Shown here one piece after another: positions 22,167 to 33,699 of a DNA stretch of 64,000 nucleotides. The translations under genes and the position numbers were made by a program. This DNA comes from Diphasiastrum complanatum (lineage: Eukaryota > Streptophyta > Lycopodiopsida > Lycopodiales > Lycopodiaceae), in NCBI GenBank assembly GCA_029204225.1, contig CM055097.1, positions 34,534,804-34,598,803 on the forward strand, given 5' to 3'. Within the stretch, counting starts at the first letter, position 1, and each line of letters opens with the position of its first letter. The notes beneath the pieces were generated by a model. That model searched no databases, had not been told where the DNA came from, and was given only the letters and a program-made list of their open reading frames with translations.

Positions 22167-22169
<3 letters not shown>

Positions 22170-22721
22170 CACATAGTCCCTCTTGACAAGTCAATACCAA
22201 ACCCTTTGAACCCTTTCATTTTATAGCGTAATAGATAAAAACAAAGCTGTATAAAGTCTTATAGTACCAGGTACCATAAAGCGAAGCAAGTTTAAGGATA
22301 CTCAACTGTTACTTGCCACCATCCCGCAACACAAAACCGCACGAGTTAGCACAGTGGGGAAGACAGGTGTCATAGTTGTGCATCAGTTGTTATCCATGTC
22401 CGAAATAAGATTCACTATTTTATCAGCTCAACTGCAGATACATATCATACGTCCAATCTTCCTACCATGACTTACATCATTAGTAATACATTCTGTCCTA
22501 AAAGTGAAAGTATATCAGGGCATATTCCATACTGATCAATATAGGGGAGAAACGAATGTATTAAGTTCACATTAGCATTCCACATAAATAAGAAGCTATA
22601 CCACACTTCACAACGTACAAAGAGACCCGGCTCCAGCATCGGTGTTAGGTACTAGGGCAAATTCATGCCATACTAGCCCCAAGAACATCCAAAAAGATCA
22701 CTTGGAGTTTACACACTTTAT

Positions 22722-22791
22722 AGCTTGGGCAAATCCATGCCATACAAGCCCGCAAGAGCTTGGGCAAATCCATGCCATACAAGCCCACAAG
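22722..22791. repeat. Two-copy 35-bp tandem repeat
   Basis: Units 22722-22756 and 22757-22791, starting AGCTTGGGCAAATCCATGCC, differ at one position (CGCAAG versus CACAAG). Confidence 0.85.
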
Positions 22792-23095
22792 AGCCAAACC
22801 CTAGACTAAGTAGAGTTGTGATAGGGGCCAAAAATTGGCATAGATGGCAAATTGGTCAAATCCACATGTAATGACTCTATTGAGCCAAAAGTAGTATATG
22901 ATGAAATCTCGAGCTAGTTAGGCTTGTAAATAGGCTTGTGACACTTGTGTTAATGTAATTTGATGAGTGATCAAGTCAAAGTGTTGGCTTTGGTCAAGGG
23001 GTCCAATAGAAATTGAGAAATCCTCATGAAGGGTCCAATAGAATTGCAAGATGGACATCACTCATCCAATAGCATTAGAGAGGCTAGGATTAGGG

Positions 23096-23289
23096 ACTTA
23101 GAATTTGCTTTGCACGGAAACACAGATCATGCTACACAGCAACACAGACAGAAAACACTCTCCACAGCAAGCTCACATAGCAACTGTATGCGTGTCCCGT
23201 CGACTTGCCTCGTGGCGAGGCCAACTGATCCTTATCCACTGATAGGACCCACAGTACAGTAACACAATGATTCTACTTTAGTTCTAACT
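23096..23289 (-). repeat. 3' LTR of Copia B, with 80-bp deletion
   Basis: 194 bp instead of 274. It matches the other LTRs from ACTTAGAATTTGC to AGCAACTGTA, then skips to GCGTGTCCCGTCGAC and continues to TTCTAACT. The PPT AGGGAGAG lies next to it on -. Confidence 0.88.
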
Positions 23290-23343
23290 CTCTCCCTTAA
23301 AGTAGAGTCTACTTTTTATACAGTCATATACATACCTTTAAAG

Positions 23344-23815
23344 TCAACAAACTTTAAGTACAGAAAGCTTTGATCTAAACTTATCAAACTTTTCTCCAGT
23401 AAGTGGCTTAGTGAAAATATCAGCTAGTTGTTCTTCTGTGCTACAATGAAAAACATAAATTTCACGACTCAGCAACCTCTCACGTATAAAGTGATACTGA
23501 ATCTCAATGTGTTTAGTTCTCGCATGGAACACTGGATCATTGCTAACTGAATGCCACTCTGACTGTCGCTATGTAAAGTCGTGGGATTTTTCTGCTTCAT
23601 GCTAATTTCTTCCAAGATTTGTCTCAACCATATAGCTTCTTGTGCTGCACTACACATTGCCTTATACTCTGCTTCTGTGGTGGAAAGAGCAATTGTACTT
23701 TGCTTCTTACTAGACCAAGAAAAGCACCTACCACAAAACTGGAATACATACCCTGTGGTGGATCTATGATCATCATAGTCACCTCCCCAATCCGCATCCA
23801 CATAGCCACACAACT
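23344..23815 (-). pseudogene. Copia B RNase H
   Basis: On - [20 protein letters not shown], then [20 protein letters not shown] (catalytic Asp and Glu positions visible), and [14 protein letters not shown]. After a frameshift near 23530 comes [19 protein letters not shown], then TEEQLADIFTKPLTGEKFDK. One frame change breaks it. Confidence 0.9.
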
Positions 23816-24860
23816 AAGGTAAACCATCATGCTTCCTATAAATCAAGCCATACTCTGAAGTGCCTTTCACATAATGCAAAATGAGTTTAGCTGCCTTCCA
23901 ATGCATTTCCGTAGGTGCTGTCATAAACTGACTTAGAATGCCAACAACATAGCATATATCTGGTCTAGTCGTGGTAAGGTAAATCAAGCTCCCTACTAAC
24001 TGTCTATACAGCATAACATCAAATGACTGTGACTCATCAAGCTTAGAAAGCTTTTTACCTGGTCCAATAGGAGTGTTTACTGGTTTGCAATCCTGCAAGC
24101 TAAACCTGTGCAACAACTCTTTAACATACTTCACCTGTGTTAAACCCACTTCATGTCCTTTTTGCCACACTTCTACTCCAAGGCAATAATGCATCAGGCT
24201 GAGATCTGTCATCTCGAATTGTTCCAGTCTTTCTTGATCATGTCTATCATCTCTTGATTATTTCCCGTAATAATCAAGTCATCAACATAAAGAGCAATCA
24301 AAGCAACCATACCATCAAAGCATAAGACATATAGTTTTGGATTAGAATGTGTTCTCACCATCCCCTTTGAACGAAAGTAGGCATCAATCCTGCTATACCA
24401 CGCATGTGGTGCTTGTTTAAGACCATAAAGCGCTTTCTTCAAGCGACATACTTTATTTTCCTGTCCCTTCGCTACAAAGCCTTTAGGTTGATCCATGAAC
24501 ACTTCTTCTTCTAACTCACCATTTAGAAAAGCAGATTTCACATCCATCTGATGCAAAGGCCAACCAAAATGTGAAGCTAAAGCAACAAGTAGACGTAGAG
24601 TATTCCACTTACAAACCGGTGCAAAGGTCTCCTCATAGTCTATGCCTTTATTTTGTGCATACCCTTTGATCACCAATCTTACCGTGTGCTTTGCTATACT
24701 TCCATCTGCATGATACTTAGTCCTATATACCCATTTGCAACCAATGGGTTTCTTGCCAACTGGTGGTTTTACTAAGTCCTATGTGCTATGCTTAGCAATT
24801 GACTCCATCTCCTCTCCCATGGCCTTGACCCAAATGCCATCATTCTTCGCTTCACCATAA
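23814..24860 (-). pseudogene. Copia B reverse transcriptase, broken
   Basis: On - GIWVKAMGEEMESIAKHST, then a TAG where Copia A has TGG (Trp), DLVKPPVGKKPIGCKWVY, KGYAQNKGIDYEETFAPVCK and QMDVKSAFLNGELEEEVF (first catalytic Asp). It continues with LKKALYGLKQAPHAWYSRID and ALIALYVDDLIITGNNQ (YVDD). A small deletion and frameshift near 24215 breaks KKDLMEQFEMTDL-type sequence, and a second frame, 24212-23814, carries LTQVKYVKELLHRFSLQDCK and RPDICYVVGILSQF. Confidence 0.9.
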
Positions 24861-25269
24861 GTCGATGGTTCTTTTCTTTGAATAATGCTAGATAAGAGAG
24901 CATAGTTTGCTTCATACCTTTCAGGTTGAGTCTTCTCTCTTGTTGATCTTCGTAGTTCTCCCTGGTTAGATGATCTTGGAAAGTCATCCATGTCGTGGCT
25001 CTCCAACAATCTCTCAAACCACTTAGGGAGCTTCCTGTCAGGTGATCGGCTTTCTGGTGAAAATGTATCTCACGGTACATCCTTCTCCTTGGGTTTGTCA
25101 CCTGCAACTTCAATCCTTCTTGTACCAAAAGGTTTGTCCCTACCTCTCCAACCTATCTCTTGAGGTTGAGTAGTAGTATCTTGAGATGTATCCTCACGTT
25201 CATCACTCGAAAGGTCAATGAATGGATCATCATCACGTGGTATCCTCACTATACCATCTTTCCCAGTGG

Positions 25270-26610
25270 ATGTGTCTATCTTCTAAGCATCCTCATCTTC
25301 ATACATCTTGGATTCATCAAAGATAACATCATGACTTATATGGATTTTGTTTTCCACTGGATCAAAACATCTATAGCCCTTCACACGATCATCATATCCT
25401 AGGAATATGCACTTGATAGCTTTTACATCAAGTTTACGTCTCTCTTCCTTAGGAATGTGTACAAAGGCCTTACATCCAAAGATTTGCAAGTGTTTCACCT
25501 TTGGATTCTCCTTCGTGAATGCTTCCTCAGGTGTTATCTTTGGTATGGCAATGATAGGACTTCTATTTTGAAGATAGACTACCGTGCTACATGCTTTTGA
25601 CCAAAAATCTTTTGGTAGTTTCATCTCAGCTAGCATAGATCTGGCACTTTCCACAATCGTACAATTCTTGCGCTCAGCTACACCATTGAGAGCAGGAATA
25701 TGAGTTTGCGAAAATTGTCTTTTAATCTCACATTGATTCCAAAGATCATTGAAGTCATTAGACTTGTACTCACCTCCACTATCTGATCTTAGGACTTTGA
25801 TCTTCCTACCTGTCTGATTTTCGACCAATGCTTTGAAGCTCTTGAAGTTATCAAATGCATCTGATTTCTTCTTCAAGAAGTAGATCCACGTCTTACATGA
25901 CATATCATCAATAAAGGTCATGAAATAGAAGGCTTTATCTAAAAACATGGTCCTCATAGGCCGCATAAATCTGTGTGGATTAAATCGAGGATGTTCTTTG
26001 CTCTTGCAACACCCCCTTTATTGAACTTCTCTCGATGCTGCTTCCCATATACACAGGATTCGCACATCGATTTCAAGTGATCTTCTATGGTAGGCAATCC
26101 TGTTACCATCTCCAATTTTCTCATCAAACTGAGGCTTCCCAAGTTCAAGTGACCAAGCCTCTTATGCCACAACTCAGTTTGCGATGGAATGGACGATACA
26201 AGTCCATGTTGCCCCTTAGTTGTAGCATTCAACCTGTACAATTTTGTATTGGACTCTCTTACTCCATCTACAATAACCTTGAACTTTTGGTTCACATCCT
26301 TCACAAAGCAACAATCATGGACGAATTCTACTTTCAACTTTTGATCAGTAATGAATTCAACAAAAAGTAGATTTTTTTTCAAATCTGGTACATAAAGTAC
26401 CTCCCTGATCATCTTGCTTTTGCCATCAGGTAGTTGGATTGAAACGGTGCCTATCCCCTTAATCTTGCACACCTCACCATTTGCTTGTGAAACAAATGTT
26501 CCATTATCCAACACCTTCAAACTATTGAACCAATTCTTGTTACCTGTCATGTGTCTTGTGGCTCCCGAGTCAGTATACCATGCTTGATCATCTTGATTAG
26601 ATGACAATGC
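25270..26610 (-). pseudogene. Copia B protease and integrase
   Basis: On - 26607-25954: protease DQAWYTDSGATRHMTGN, then LWHKRLGHLNLGSLSLM and MCESCVYGKQHREKFNKGG (zinc-binding region). A frame change near 25960 leads to the integrase core in 25966-25283: FMTFIDDMSCKTWIYFLKKK, KVLRSDSGGEYKSNDF, HIPALNGVAERKNCTI (the D, D and E of the catalytic triad are all present), and KAIKCIFLGYDDRVKGYRCF. It ends at a TAG after YEDEDA, at a CAG-like position. Confidence 0.92.
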
Positions 26611-26639
26611 AGATATGAAGATGCTAGAGTCTTCAATCT

Positions 26640-27471
26640 CACCCTCATCGACAAGGTTACCTGCTTGTTTTGGTTTTCCCTTGTCTTGTTCCGCCAGGAA
26701 TTTGCGACATTCACTCTTCCAATGACCCTTTTTACCACAATAGAACCACTTTCCTTTCTTCTTAGTTTTACTAGAATATCCCTCATCTTCCTAAGACTTG
26801 GCAAATTGTTGCTTAGACTTCTTCTTGTCCTTGCCCTTGCCATGTTTTTGGCGTGTCGCTGGCGCCTGATCGTCAATATTTTGACGTTTAGCTTTCACCA
26901 TTTCTCGTTGTTGCTCTTCCTGCATCAAGATTCCTGTGAGCTTGTCAAAGGTTGGCAATCTTTCTCTTGATGCTATTTCGCTCACAAACATATGATAGGG
27001 TTGTGCAATGCCGCACAATGCATTGTGCACCAGCTCCACATCACGTATGCGCTCACCAATAGAATGCAGTTCATCTCTCATTGTCTTGATTCCGGTCATG
27101 TACGTCTGAATGTGCTCTCCTTGTTCCATGCGCGCACTATTCAACTTTGACTTCAGAAACACGATTTTTGACATATTTGACTGCTCCTTTAGCACATCCC
27201 ATGCCTGTCTGGGTGTAACAACATCATAAATGTGGGTAATGATGTGATCCTTCACTGATAAGTTAATGAAGGTCAAAGCTTTCCTCATCTTTTTGTCGAA
27301 CACTTTGATATCTGCTTCATTTGGCGGCCTTCTCTCATCACCTGTGACGACTTCCCACACGTCTTTCTCCATCAGTATGTTTTTCATTTTGAATTTCCAC
27401 ACTGCATAGTTAGAAATCCCATCCAATTTGCTACTTTCACTCAAAATGGACTCTCCCATGTTTGCCATCAC
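26640..27471 (-). pseudogene. Copia B gag
   Basis: Starts MMANMGESILSESSKLDGIS (27471) and runs 226 codons with NYAVWKFKMKNILMEKDVWE, RQAWDVLKEQSNMSKIVFLK and HIQTYMTGIKTMRDEL. It ends at a TAG after QQFAKS, where Copia A has CAG. Beyond it lies the zinc knuckle, reading WFYCGKKGHWKSEC. The first Cys is replaced by Trp, so the knuckle is damaged. Confidence 0.9.
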
Positions 27472-28764
27472 AAAACTGCTTGAAACTTTTGTCGTAGGCT
27501 AAAAACAGTATGCCGAGGCCAACAATGATGTCAAAAGTTGAGAATAATGACCTGCACTAAATCCCTTACCAAGCCACTCGCTGTTTTTCCACCAATTTGA
27601 AAGCCAAATCGGCGTCGCCTTCCGAAATGCACTCAATCATCAACTCCCAACAATGTGCCCAGTGGAATGGTGAAATCACTTCTGGCATTCTTAGAACACT
27701 TTCTCCGCTGCAATCACTTTGTTTTGCTGTACGGTACTTGCAGGTACAGTCCGAGTGCCCTTCGTTTGGAGGTTATAGCCTTTCGTTTTGGTCAAAACGG
27801 GCAAAGGACCCAAAAATAGGGACTTTTCTAGTTTTTGAAGTGTTTCTTCACCTTGAAGAAACTTCACTCTTCACTTGTGAAGGGACCCAACTCCAATTTT
27901 AGTATGAAAATTTTTAATGAAGTTGAAGGCTAAAATGCACTTCACTTCTTCAGGGCCCTCTTCAACAATCCTTCAGACTCCATCCAATGGTTGAATCTAA
28001 TCCAACTGTGGATATCCCTTCTAGGTAGCACAATCTGAGCCGTCGATCTTGTAACTCCTCTATCCAATGGATCTGATCACAATAGAGAGTCTTGTAGACA
28101 CTGTCCACTTCGAAACGCTATGCTCTCACCTTGATTCCACGCGCGAACAGCCTGCGACCTCCCTGTCTGCGGCCGTGCCTCCCCACACCCATTTTTGTTT
28201 GATCTAACTCGCCTATGGATAGATTTGAACACGATCTGAGGCTTGGAGCAGGGTCGTCCTACTGATTCCAAGTCTGTAGTGGTCACTCAAAAAATTCCGT
28301 GGAGAAACAATGATTTTAACTCAAATTGACAAAGTGGCTTTTGTCACCTTTTACCGCAAATCTGTTAGGTTAATTGTCTGGAGACAAATCTTTGACATAA
28401 ACCTCAAAATCTCTCCATGGCTGGTTGACAATGTAATTAGCTTCCTTCCTGTCCTTATGGCATCCAAAATGGTGCACAAACAGTGAAGAAATCACTAGTT
28501 ATGTATAAAAACTATAACCCCAAACCCGGTTTCAATTTTTAGCTAGCTTCAAAATTGTCAAATTTTCACCAAATTTTTTCCTGTATGATGCTATGCACAG
28601 GCTAATATTCCCTCTGCTGAGCTTAGCAAGCCTCTATAAACTAGAAACCGTGCACCAATGCTTCACTTTCCGTCTTCAACCTGTCGTAAACCCCGAACTC
28701 TCAGAATACAGTTCTCCCGAAGCTCTCTTCAATGGCGATGTTGTACTGTGTACACTCCCTGTAC
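27472..28764 (-). other. Untranslated leader of Copia B
   Basis: About 1.3 kb, clearly related to the Copia A leader (14365-15670) and similarly lacking a shared long open frame. Confidence 0.7.
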
Positions 28765-28777
28765 GGCTCAGATACCA
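28765..28777 (-). other. Primer binding site of Copia B
   Basis: On - TGGTATCTGAGCC abuts the LTR end; it has one change from the tRNA-iMet consensus TGGTATCAGAGCC. Confidence 0.88.
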
Positions 28778-29051
28778 ACTTAGAATTTGCTTTGCACATG
28801 AACACAGATCATGCTACACAGTAACACAGACAGAAAACACTCTTCACAGCAAGCTCACATAGCAACTGTATTTCTCAAAATGAAATTACACTGTACATAT
28901 AGTTGTTCACTCAGGCAACCCATGCATGACCCAGGTTGCCGTTGGCGGGACGTTTGTCTCGTCGACTTGCCTCGTGGCGAGGCCAACTGATCCTTATCCA
29001 CTGATAGGACCCACAGTACAGTAACACAGTGATTCTACTTTAGTTCTAACT
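28778..29051 (-). repeat. 5' LTR of Copia B
   Basis: Full-length 274-bp LTR, ends AGTTAGAA and TTCTAAGT on the element strand. The flanking TAGGG duplication fixes its outer end to within a base. Confidence 0.9.
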
Positions 29052-29069
29052 TAGGGGTCCAATAGGATG

Positions 29070-30340
29070 CAAGGAAGGATCTCCACAAGTTTTATATGTA
29101 CTCCTTTTCTTTGACCATCTGTTTGGGGATGGAAGGAAGAAGAGAATTTGAGAGTTGTTCCTAGATTATCAAAAAAGACTCTCCAAAAATTGCAATTGAA
29201 TCTTGTATCTCAATCAGATACTATACTCTTGGGTAAACCATGAAGCCAAAAGATATGATAGAAAAATAAATGAGCAGCTTCGGGTTCTATAAGCTTTTTC
29301 TTATAGGGAATAAAATGAGCTTGTTTGCTAAATCTATCAATGACTGTCCATATCATCTCATTCCCATTTTTGGGTTTAGGAAACCTAGAGACAAAGTCCA
29401 TGGTAATATGTTCCCAGGGAGATTCAGGAATAGGTAGGGGATGAAGTAGTCCTGGAGTTTTTAATCCTCACTCTTCCTTATTATGTTGACATACTAGACA
29501 TGTATTTATAAAATGCCTTGTGTCTCGATGCATGGTAGGCCAATAAAAGAATCTCCTCAAAGCTTCCAGAGTTGAAGGTATTCCCCTATGTCCTGGATAG
29601 GTCGGTGGACTATGGGTTTCTTGAAGGATCTTGGTTCTAAATGCTATGGGAATACATAGCTTATCTTATTTGAATAAATAACCTTCTTTCAAAACATAGT
29701 CTTTATGACTTTGATTTCTTTCAAGTATTTCAAAAATATGTTGGAAGTCTAGATCACTAGCATACATACTTTTCATAGGAAGGAAATCTTCATGATATGC
29801 TAGGGAAATATGGTTGACTTTGGGGATTCTCGATAATGCATCGGCGACCTTATTATCCTTTCTCGGATGATGAAATAACTGAAAATGGAAAGTACTATGG
29901 TAGTTAGCCCATTTTAGATGTTTTTTCTCAAATTAATTGTTGGGTGAGAAAATACCTAAGGCTTTGATAATATGTTTTAACTAGGAAATCATTTCCTAGA
30001 AGATAGTGCTTCCATAACTTAAGGGCATGAATAATGGCCAAAAGCTCCTTTTCATATATATCATACTGTACTTCTGCCCCTTGAAGTCATCTACTTTCAA
30101 AGGCTACAACATGAACTTCTTGGTTTAGGACTGTTCCAATACAGTCAAGAGTTGCATCTACTTTCACAAAGAAAAGCTTATGAAGGTCGGGAATGATTAG
30201 GACGGGTCCCGTGGTAAGGGCATGCTTTAAAGTATCAAAGGCATTTTGCTCTTTCTTATACCAATGGAATTTTACCCTCTTCTTAGTGAGTTCATGTAGT
30301 GGTGAGGCTATATGAGCAAAGTGGCAAATAATTTTCTATA
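29070..30340 (-). pseudogene. Gypsy G RNase H and integrase remnant
   Basis: On -, upstream first: FFVKVDATLDCIGTVLNQE and KELLAIIHALKLWKHYLLG (RNase H), then KDNKVADALSRIPK. The integrase HHCC zinc finger follows: YPGHRGIPSTLEALRRFFYW, PTMHRDTRHFINTCLVCQHN. Then MDFVSRFPKPKNGNEMIWTV, LHGLPKSIVSDRDTRF and SSFHPQTDGQRKG carry the three catalytic acidic positions, except that the Glu after DGQ is lost. There are many stops; only short open stretches survive. Confidence 0.85.
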
Positions 30341-30354
30341 GTAGGAACATAAGC

Positions 30355-31120
30355 CTAGAAAAGACCAAACTTCATGAATATTTCTTGGTTTAGGCCAGTC
30401 TTGTATGGCTTTAATCTTTGAAGGGCCATTTGGATTCCCTCCTTAGAAATCATATGTCCTAGGAAATGTATTTTCTCTAGGAAGAATTCACTTGTCTTTC
30501 CTTTAATAAGAAGTGAGTTTTCTTGTAGGGTTCTAAAGATGATATCTAGATGTCTTTTATGTTCTTCTTCATTTGCACTGAAGACTAAGATATCATCAAA
30601 GAATGTTCCTACAAAATGTCTATGGGGTCGAAAGACTCGTTCCATCATTCTATTGAATGTTGCGGGAGCATTAGTAAGACCAAATGGTACCACTAAAAAT
30701 TCATAAAGGCCAGAGTTAAATCCTGAAAGCAGTTTTATGGACATCTTCAGGTGCAACTTGGATTTGGTGGTATCCACTTGTTAAATTTATTCTACTAAAG
30801 ATACAAGATCCATTTATCCTATCCATAATGTCATCTATTCTTGGAACAGGAAAATGATTCTTAATTGTATTCTTGTTTAAAGCACGATAGTCCACACACA
30901 TCCTAAAACTCCCATCTTTCTTTTGTACCAAAAGTATAGGAGAGCAATAGGGAGAATTACTAGGTTTTATAAGGCCTTTCTCTAACAAGTCATTGATTTG
31001 CTTAGAAATTTCTTCTTGTTGGGAATGGCTTATCATATAGGGAGGTCTATCGGGTACGGAACTTCCAGGAATAATGTCTATCGTATGATCTTCAGGTCTT
31101 TCAGGGGGCAAGGACTTTGG
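30355..31120 (-). pseudogene. Gypsy G reverse transcriptase, active site damaged
   Basis: On - PPERPEDHTIDIIPGSSVPD, SPYCSPILLVQKKDGSFRMC and VDYRALNKNTIKNHFPVPRI. Next is CIFSRINLTSGYHQIQVAPE, where the usual catalytic Asp (I/L-D-L) is Asn. After a frame change near 30750 come YEFLVVPFGLTNAPATFNRM and VGTFFDDILVFSANEEEHKR; the FFDD motif keeps both aspartates. [14 protein letters not shown] follows. The Asp-to-Asn change alone would abolish activity. Confidence 0.92.
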
Positions 31121-31204
31121 TAGCTCATCAGAAAAACAAGAAGAATATTTAATAAAAAGTCTTTTCTACTATTGTCCAAAGAATGTGCATTTCCATCAAC
31201 ATCT

Positions 31205-31800
31205 TCATCCATACTTTGAACAAACAACAAATAAGAAAATACCGCTTTCTTTAGTACTTTTGATACTTGAATATGGCTTACCAAAGGAATTGTTTTGCCA
31301 CTTTGTCCTGCATGCACTAATGTCTTTACCTTTGTGCTTCCATGAAATCAAATGCTTATTGTAGTCCACCAGAGGATTGTTCATTTTGTGCCAAGGCATG
31401 CCTAAGATTACATCTACTCCTTGCAAATGACCTACCATGAATTCTATAGGTTCATAGTAGTCAGAAATTTGGAGCTTAAGTTTTCCAATTACAGGATAAA
31501 TGTTTGCATCACCATCAACAAAAGCACCTTTAGCTTTAAGCATAGATTCGGTAAAAGAACCAACTCCTATCTCTTGTGCAGGCTTAAAAGAAATGAAATT
31601 ATGAGAGGAGCCTGCATCAAAGAGACTTAGACAAAGTTTGTTGTGGACTTGTCCCCATGTTTTGAGAAGGTCATGGGTTTGAGTATCTTCAATGTTTTGT
31701 AAGGCCACCTGCTTTCCTTTGTCTGCACTTGAATCTTTGGCATCTTTGAGAGGGCATTTGAAGAAAAGGTGTCCCTTTTTTCCCACACTTAAAGCATCTT
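31205..31800 (-). pseudogene. Gypsy G gag C-terminus and aspartic protease
   Basis: On - a zinc-knuckle end (GKKGHLFFKCPLKDAK), then LCLSLFDAGSSHNFISFKPA. The active-site triad reads DAGS, in place of the usual D-S/T-G. VGHLQGVDVILGMPWHKMNN, the flap and GMPW region typical of Gypsy proteases, follows. The frame stays open for 193 codons, so this is one of the better-preserved domains of the element. Confidence 0.85.
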
Positions 31801-32580
31801 CCTTCTTTGCGATAGACCTGCATTTGTTCTTTGGAAAGGCGTTGAGTCTTTTCTTCTGGATTTTGAGTTATGGGAGGTTTCTTCCTTTTGTTCCCACCTC
31901 CATTTTGATGATTATCCTACAGCTCAATCTTGGTAGCATAATATATGACTTGTTCTAAAGTATCAGCTTGTACTAGATCTAACCCATATTGTATACTTCT
32001 ATGCAAACCCGAATAGAACTTCCTTTTCTATTCTTTCTTGGAAATGGAATGCAAAGTTTGAACTTTCAAAAGCAACTCCCATAATCTCTAAACATACTCA
32101 ACTACTTTCTCATTTTGCTTTTGTCTAAAGATATCCCAAGAAGCTAAAGTATCTTTCTTATATTCTTTTGACAAAAAGTGGGCTTTAATTTGTTTTTTAA
32201 AGCTATGCCATGTAGATGCAGCTTCGTGATTTGATTTCATAGCTGCCCACCATAGTGATGCATACTTATCTAGATATAACATTGCAAATCAAATATTGGA
32301 ATGATTAGAGTATCTACTTTTCTCAAAGAAAGTATCAAGATTTCGAATCCAAACAAGCAAATTCTCTACATTGCTAGCATCTCCATCAAACTTAGAAAAC
32401 TTGAAAAGTTTGTTATCAATCTCAGCAAATCTCCTTTTCCTAGATCGAGAAGAGGAAGTTGACTTGGAGGAAACATGAGGTGATGACGACATAGATGAAG
32501 AGGAGCTTGAAGAGCCTCGTGGGGAGCTATCCATCTTGGATTGGAGTTTCTGGTAATTACCTGAAATACGCAACTTCAAG
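31800..32580 (-). pseudogene. Gypsy G gag
   Basis: On - a serine-rich N-terminus (SSPRGSSSSSSSMSSSPHVS), a basic patch SRSRKRRFAE, then KFSKFDGDASNVENLLVWIR and, after a stop near 32287, LDKYASLWWAAMKSNHEAAS and WDIFRQKQNEKVVEYV. These match the retrotrans_gag domain. It is split by at least two stops. Confidence 0.82.
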
Positions 32581-32888
32581 ACAAAAAGTACGAATAGACT
32601 TGTGATTCAGAGAAATGCCATTCTCAAAAAAGAAAGATAGAAGCTCGCATTCGCAAAGTATTGTCTCTAAAATAGAAAGCAAGTTGGAGATCCAATTCTT
32701 GAGGATCCCCCAAATGGAGTCTATTAGTTCTAGTATTAAAGAGATCTTGGAGAAAAAAAGAAATTCGAGCGGAAGGAAAGTCTATTTGAAAGTAAACATA
32801 CAAAGTCCTATGAATTGTCATTGGCTTCAAGTATGAACAAACAAAGCCTTCACAACAATTTCACAAAGAAAGAAAAATAGTAGATCTT

Positions 32889-32901
32889 GGCTCTGATACC
32901 A
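32889..32901 (-). other. Primer binding site of Gypsy G (tRNA-iMet type)
   Basis: On - TGGTATCAGAGCC, one or two bases after an LTR end reading GAGTTCACAGTT. Confidence 0.85.
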
Positions 32902-33318
32902 AACTGTGAACTCAAAGTGAAGGACTCCTAAATTCTAAACCTGAACTTAAATATATTGTCTTAAAAAGAAACAAATCAACAAAACACTAATGAACAAATC
33001 CGAAAGAACTCAAAACTTAACAAAGTAATTTCATAATTCAATCACAAAAGCATTCATTCATGAGACTTGCTGAGGGGTTAAGATGGGGACCACCCTCCCC
33101 CCCCTCTCTTGAAGGATTTTTTCTTTTAAATTATGCACAAAATGGGCCAAGGCCAAATACATATACAGTGGTTTGGGTAGATGGATTCTTGAATCTTTAC
33201 ATCATTCAGATGTTAACAAACTTTGGATCTTAAAGAATCTCATAAAAAAGAAAGTGGTTTCTTATGACATGCAAAAGCTTAATGATCAAGAATGGAGCAT
33301 ACATAGTCATTAAGCATT
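32902..33318 (-). repeat. Start of the 5' LTR of Gypsy G (outer limit unknown)
   Basis: Sequence right of the PBS starts AACTGTGAACTC on +. It has no partner in the window, so its length is unknown; it may include the minisatellite and GA tract at 33319-33779. A purine/pyrimidine-biased stretch (CCACCCTCCCCCCCCTCTC) lies at 33092-33111. Confidence 0.45.
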
Positions 33319-33696
33319 GGATGGCATGACATGCAAGAGTCAAGTCTGACATGCATGGACATTAGGCAATGGAATGATATGACATGCAAGCTTCAAATCT
33401 GACATGCATGGAATTAGGCAAGGAATGATATGAAATGCAAGTTTCAAATCTGACATGCATGGGCATTAGGTCATGAATAGTGTGACATGCAAGTTTCAAA
33501 CCAGACATGCATGGACATTAGGCAAGAAAAGATATGACATGCAAGTTTCAAATCTGACATGCATGGCCATTAGGCTATGAATGGTGTGACATGCAAGTTT
33601 CAAATCAGACATGCATGGACATTAGGCAAGAAAAGATATGACATGCAAGTTTCAAATCTGACATGCATGGCCAGTAGGCTATGAACGGTATGTAAG

Positions 33697-33699
<3 letters not shown>
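33319..33699. repeat. 52-bp minisatellite, about 7.3 copies
   Basis: Units 33319-33370, 33371-33421, 33422-33474, 33475-33526, 33527-33578, 33579-33630, 33631-33682 and a partial eighth. Core: GACATGCAAGTTTCAAATC followed by GACATGCATGG. Units 4 and 6 resemble each other, as do 5 and 7, giving a 104-bp higher-order dimer. The array runs straight into an 80-bp GA microsatellite. Confidence 0.93.

Larger units (their letters stand above)
21500..23090. other. Intergenic DNA left of Copia B
   Basis: No supported gene. It contains a long GA microsatellite, a 35-bp tandem duplication and two copies of GGGTCCAATAGAA (about 23001 and 23033). A third GGGTCCAATAGG occurs just right of Copia B (29054). 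Confidence 0.5.
23096..29051 (-). mobile_element. Copia element B, complete structure, inactive
   Basis: 5,956 bp on -, same family as Copia A, flanked by an exact 5-bp target duplication TAGGG (23091-23095 and 29052-29056). PBS, leader, gag, protease, integrase, RT, RNase H and PPT are all present. It keeps the integrase that A has lost, but its 3' LTR lacks 80 bp. Premature stops in gag, the integrase-RT linker and RT make it inactive. Confidence 0.92.
29070..33318 (-). mobile_element. Gypsy element G, 5' part, inactive
   Basis: On - the order is 5' LTR (from 32902 rightward), PBS (32889-32901), gag, protease, RT, RNase H, integrase. Domain order RT-RNase H-integrase is the Ty3/Gypsy order. 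The 3' end (integrase C-terminus and 3' LTR) is missing; homology stops close to the right flank of Copia B. The right limit of the 5' LTR is not defined, so the end given here is arbitrary. Confidence 0.85.

Noticed and set aside
29057-29080. Copia B inserted into the Gypsy G integrase
   Set aside because: The left flank of Copia B (22990-23095) does not continue the integrase, and the shared GGGTCCAATAG motif suggests intervening DNA; the host of this insertion remains unclear.
33319-33699. CRISPR-like spaced repeats
   Set aside because: Units are contiguous 52-bp tandem copies with no unique spacers, and the context is plant nuclear DNA; this is a minisatellite.
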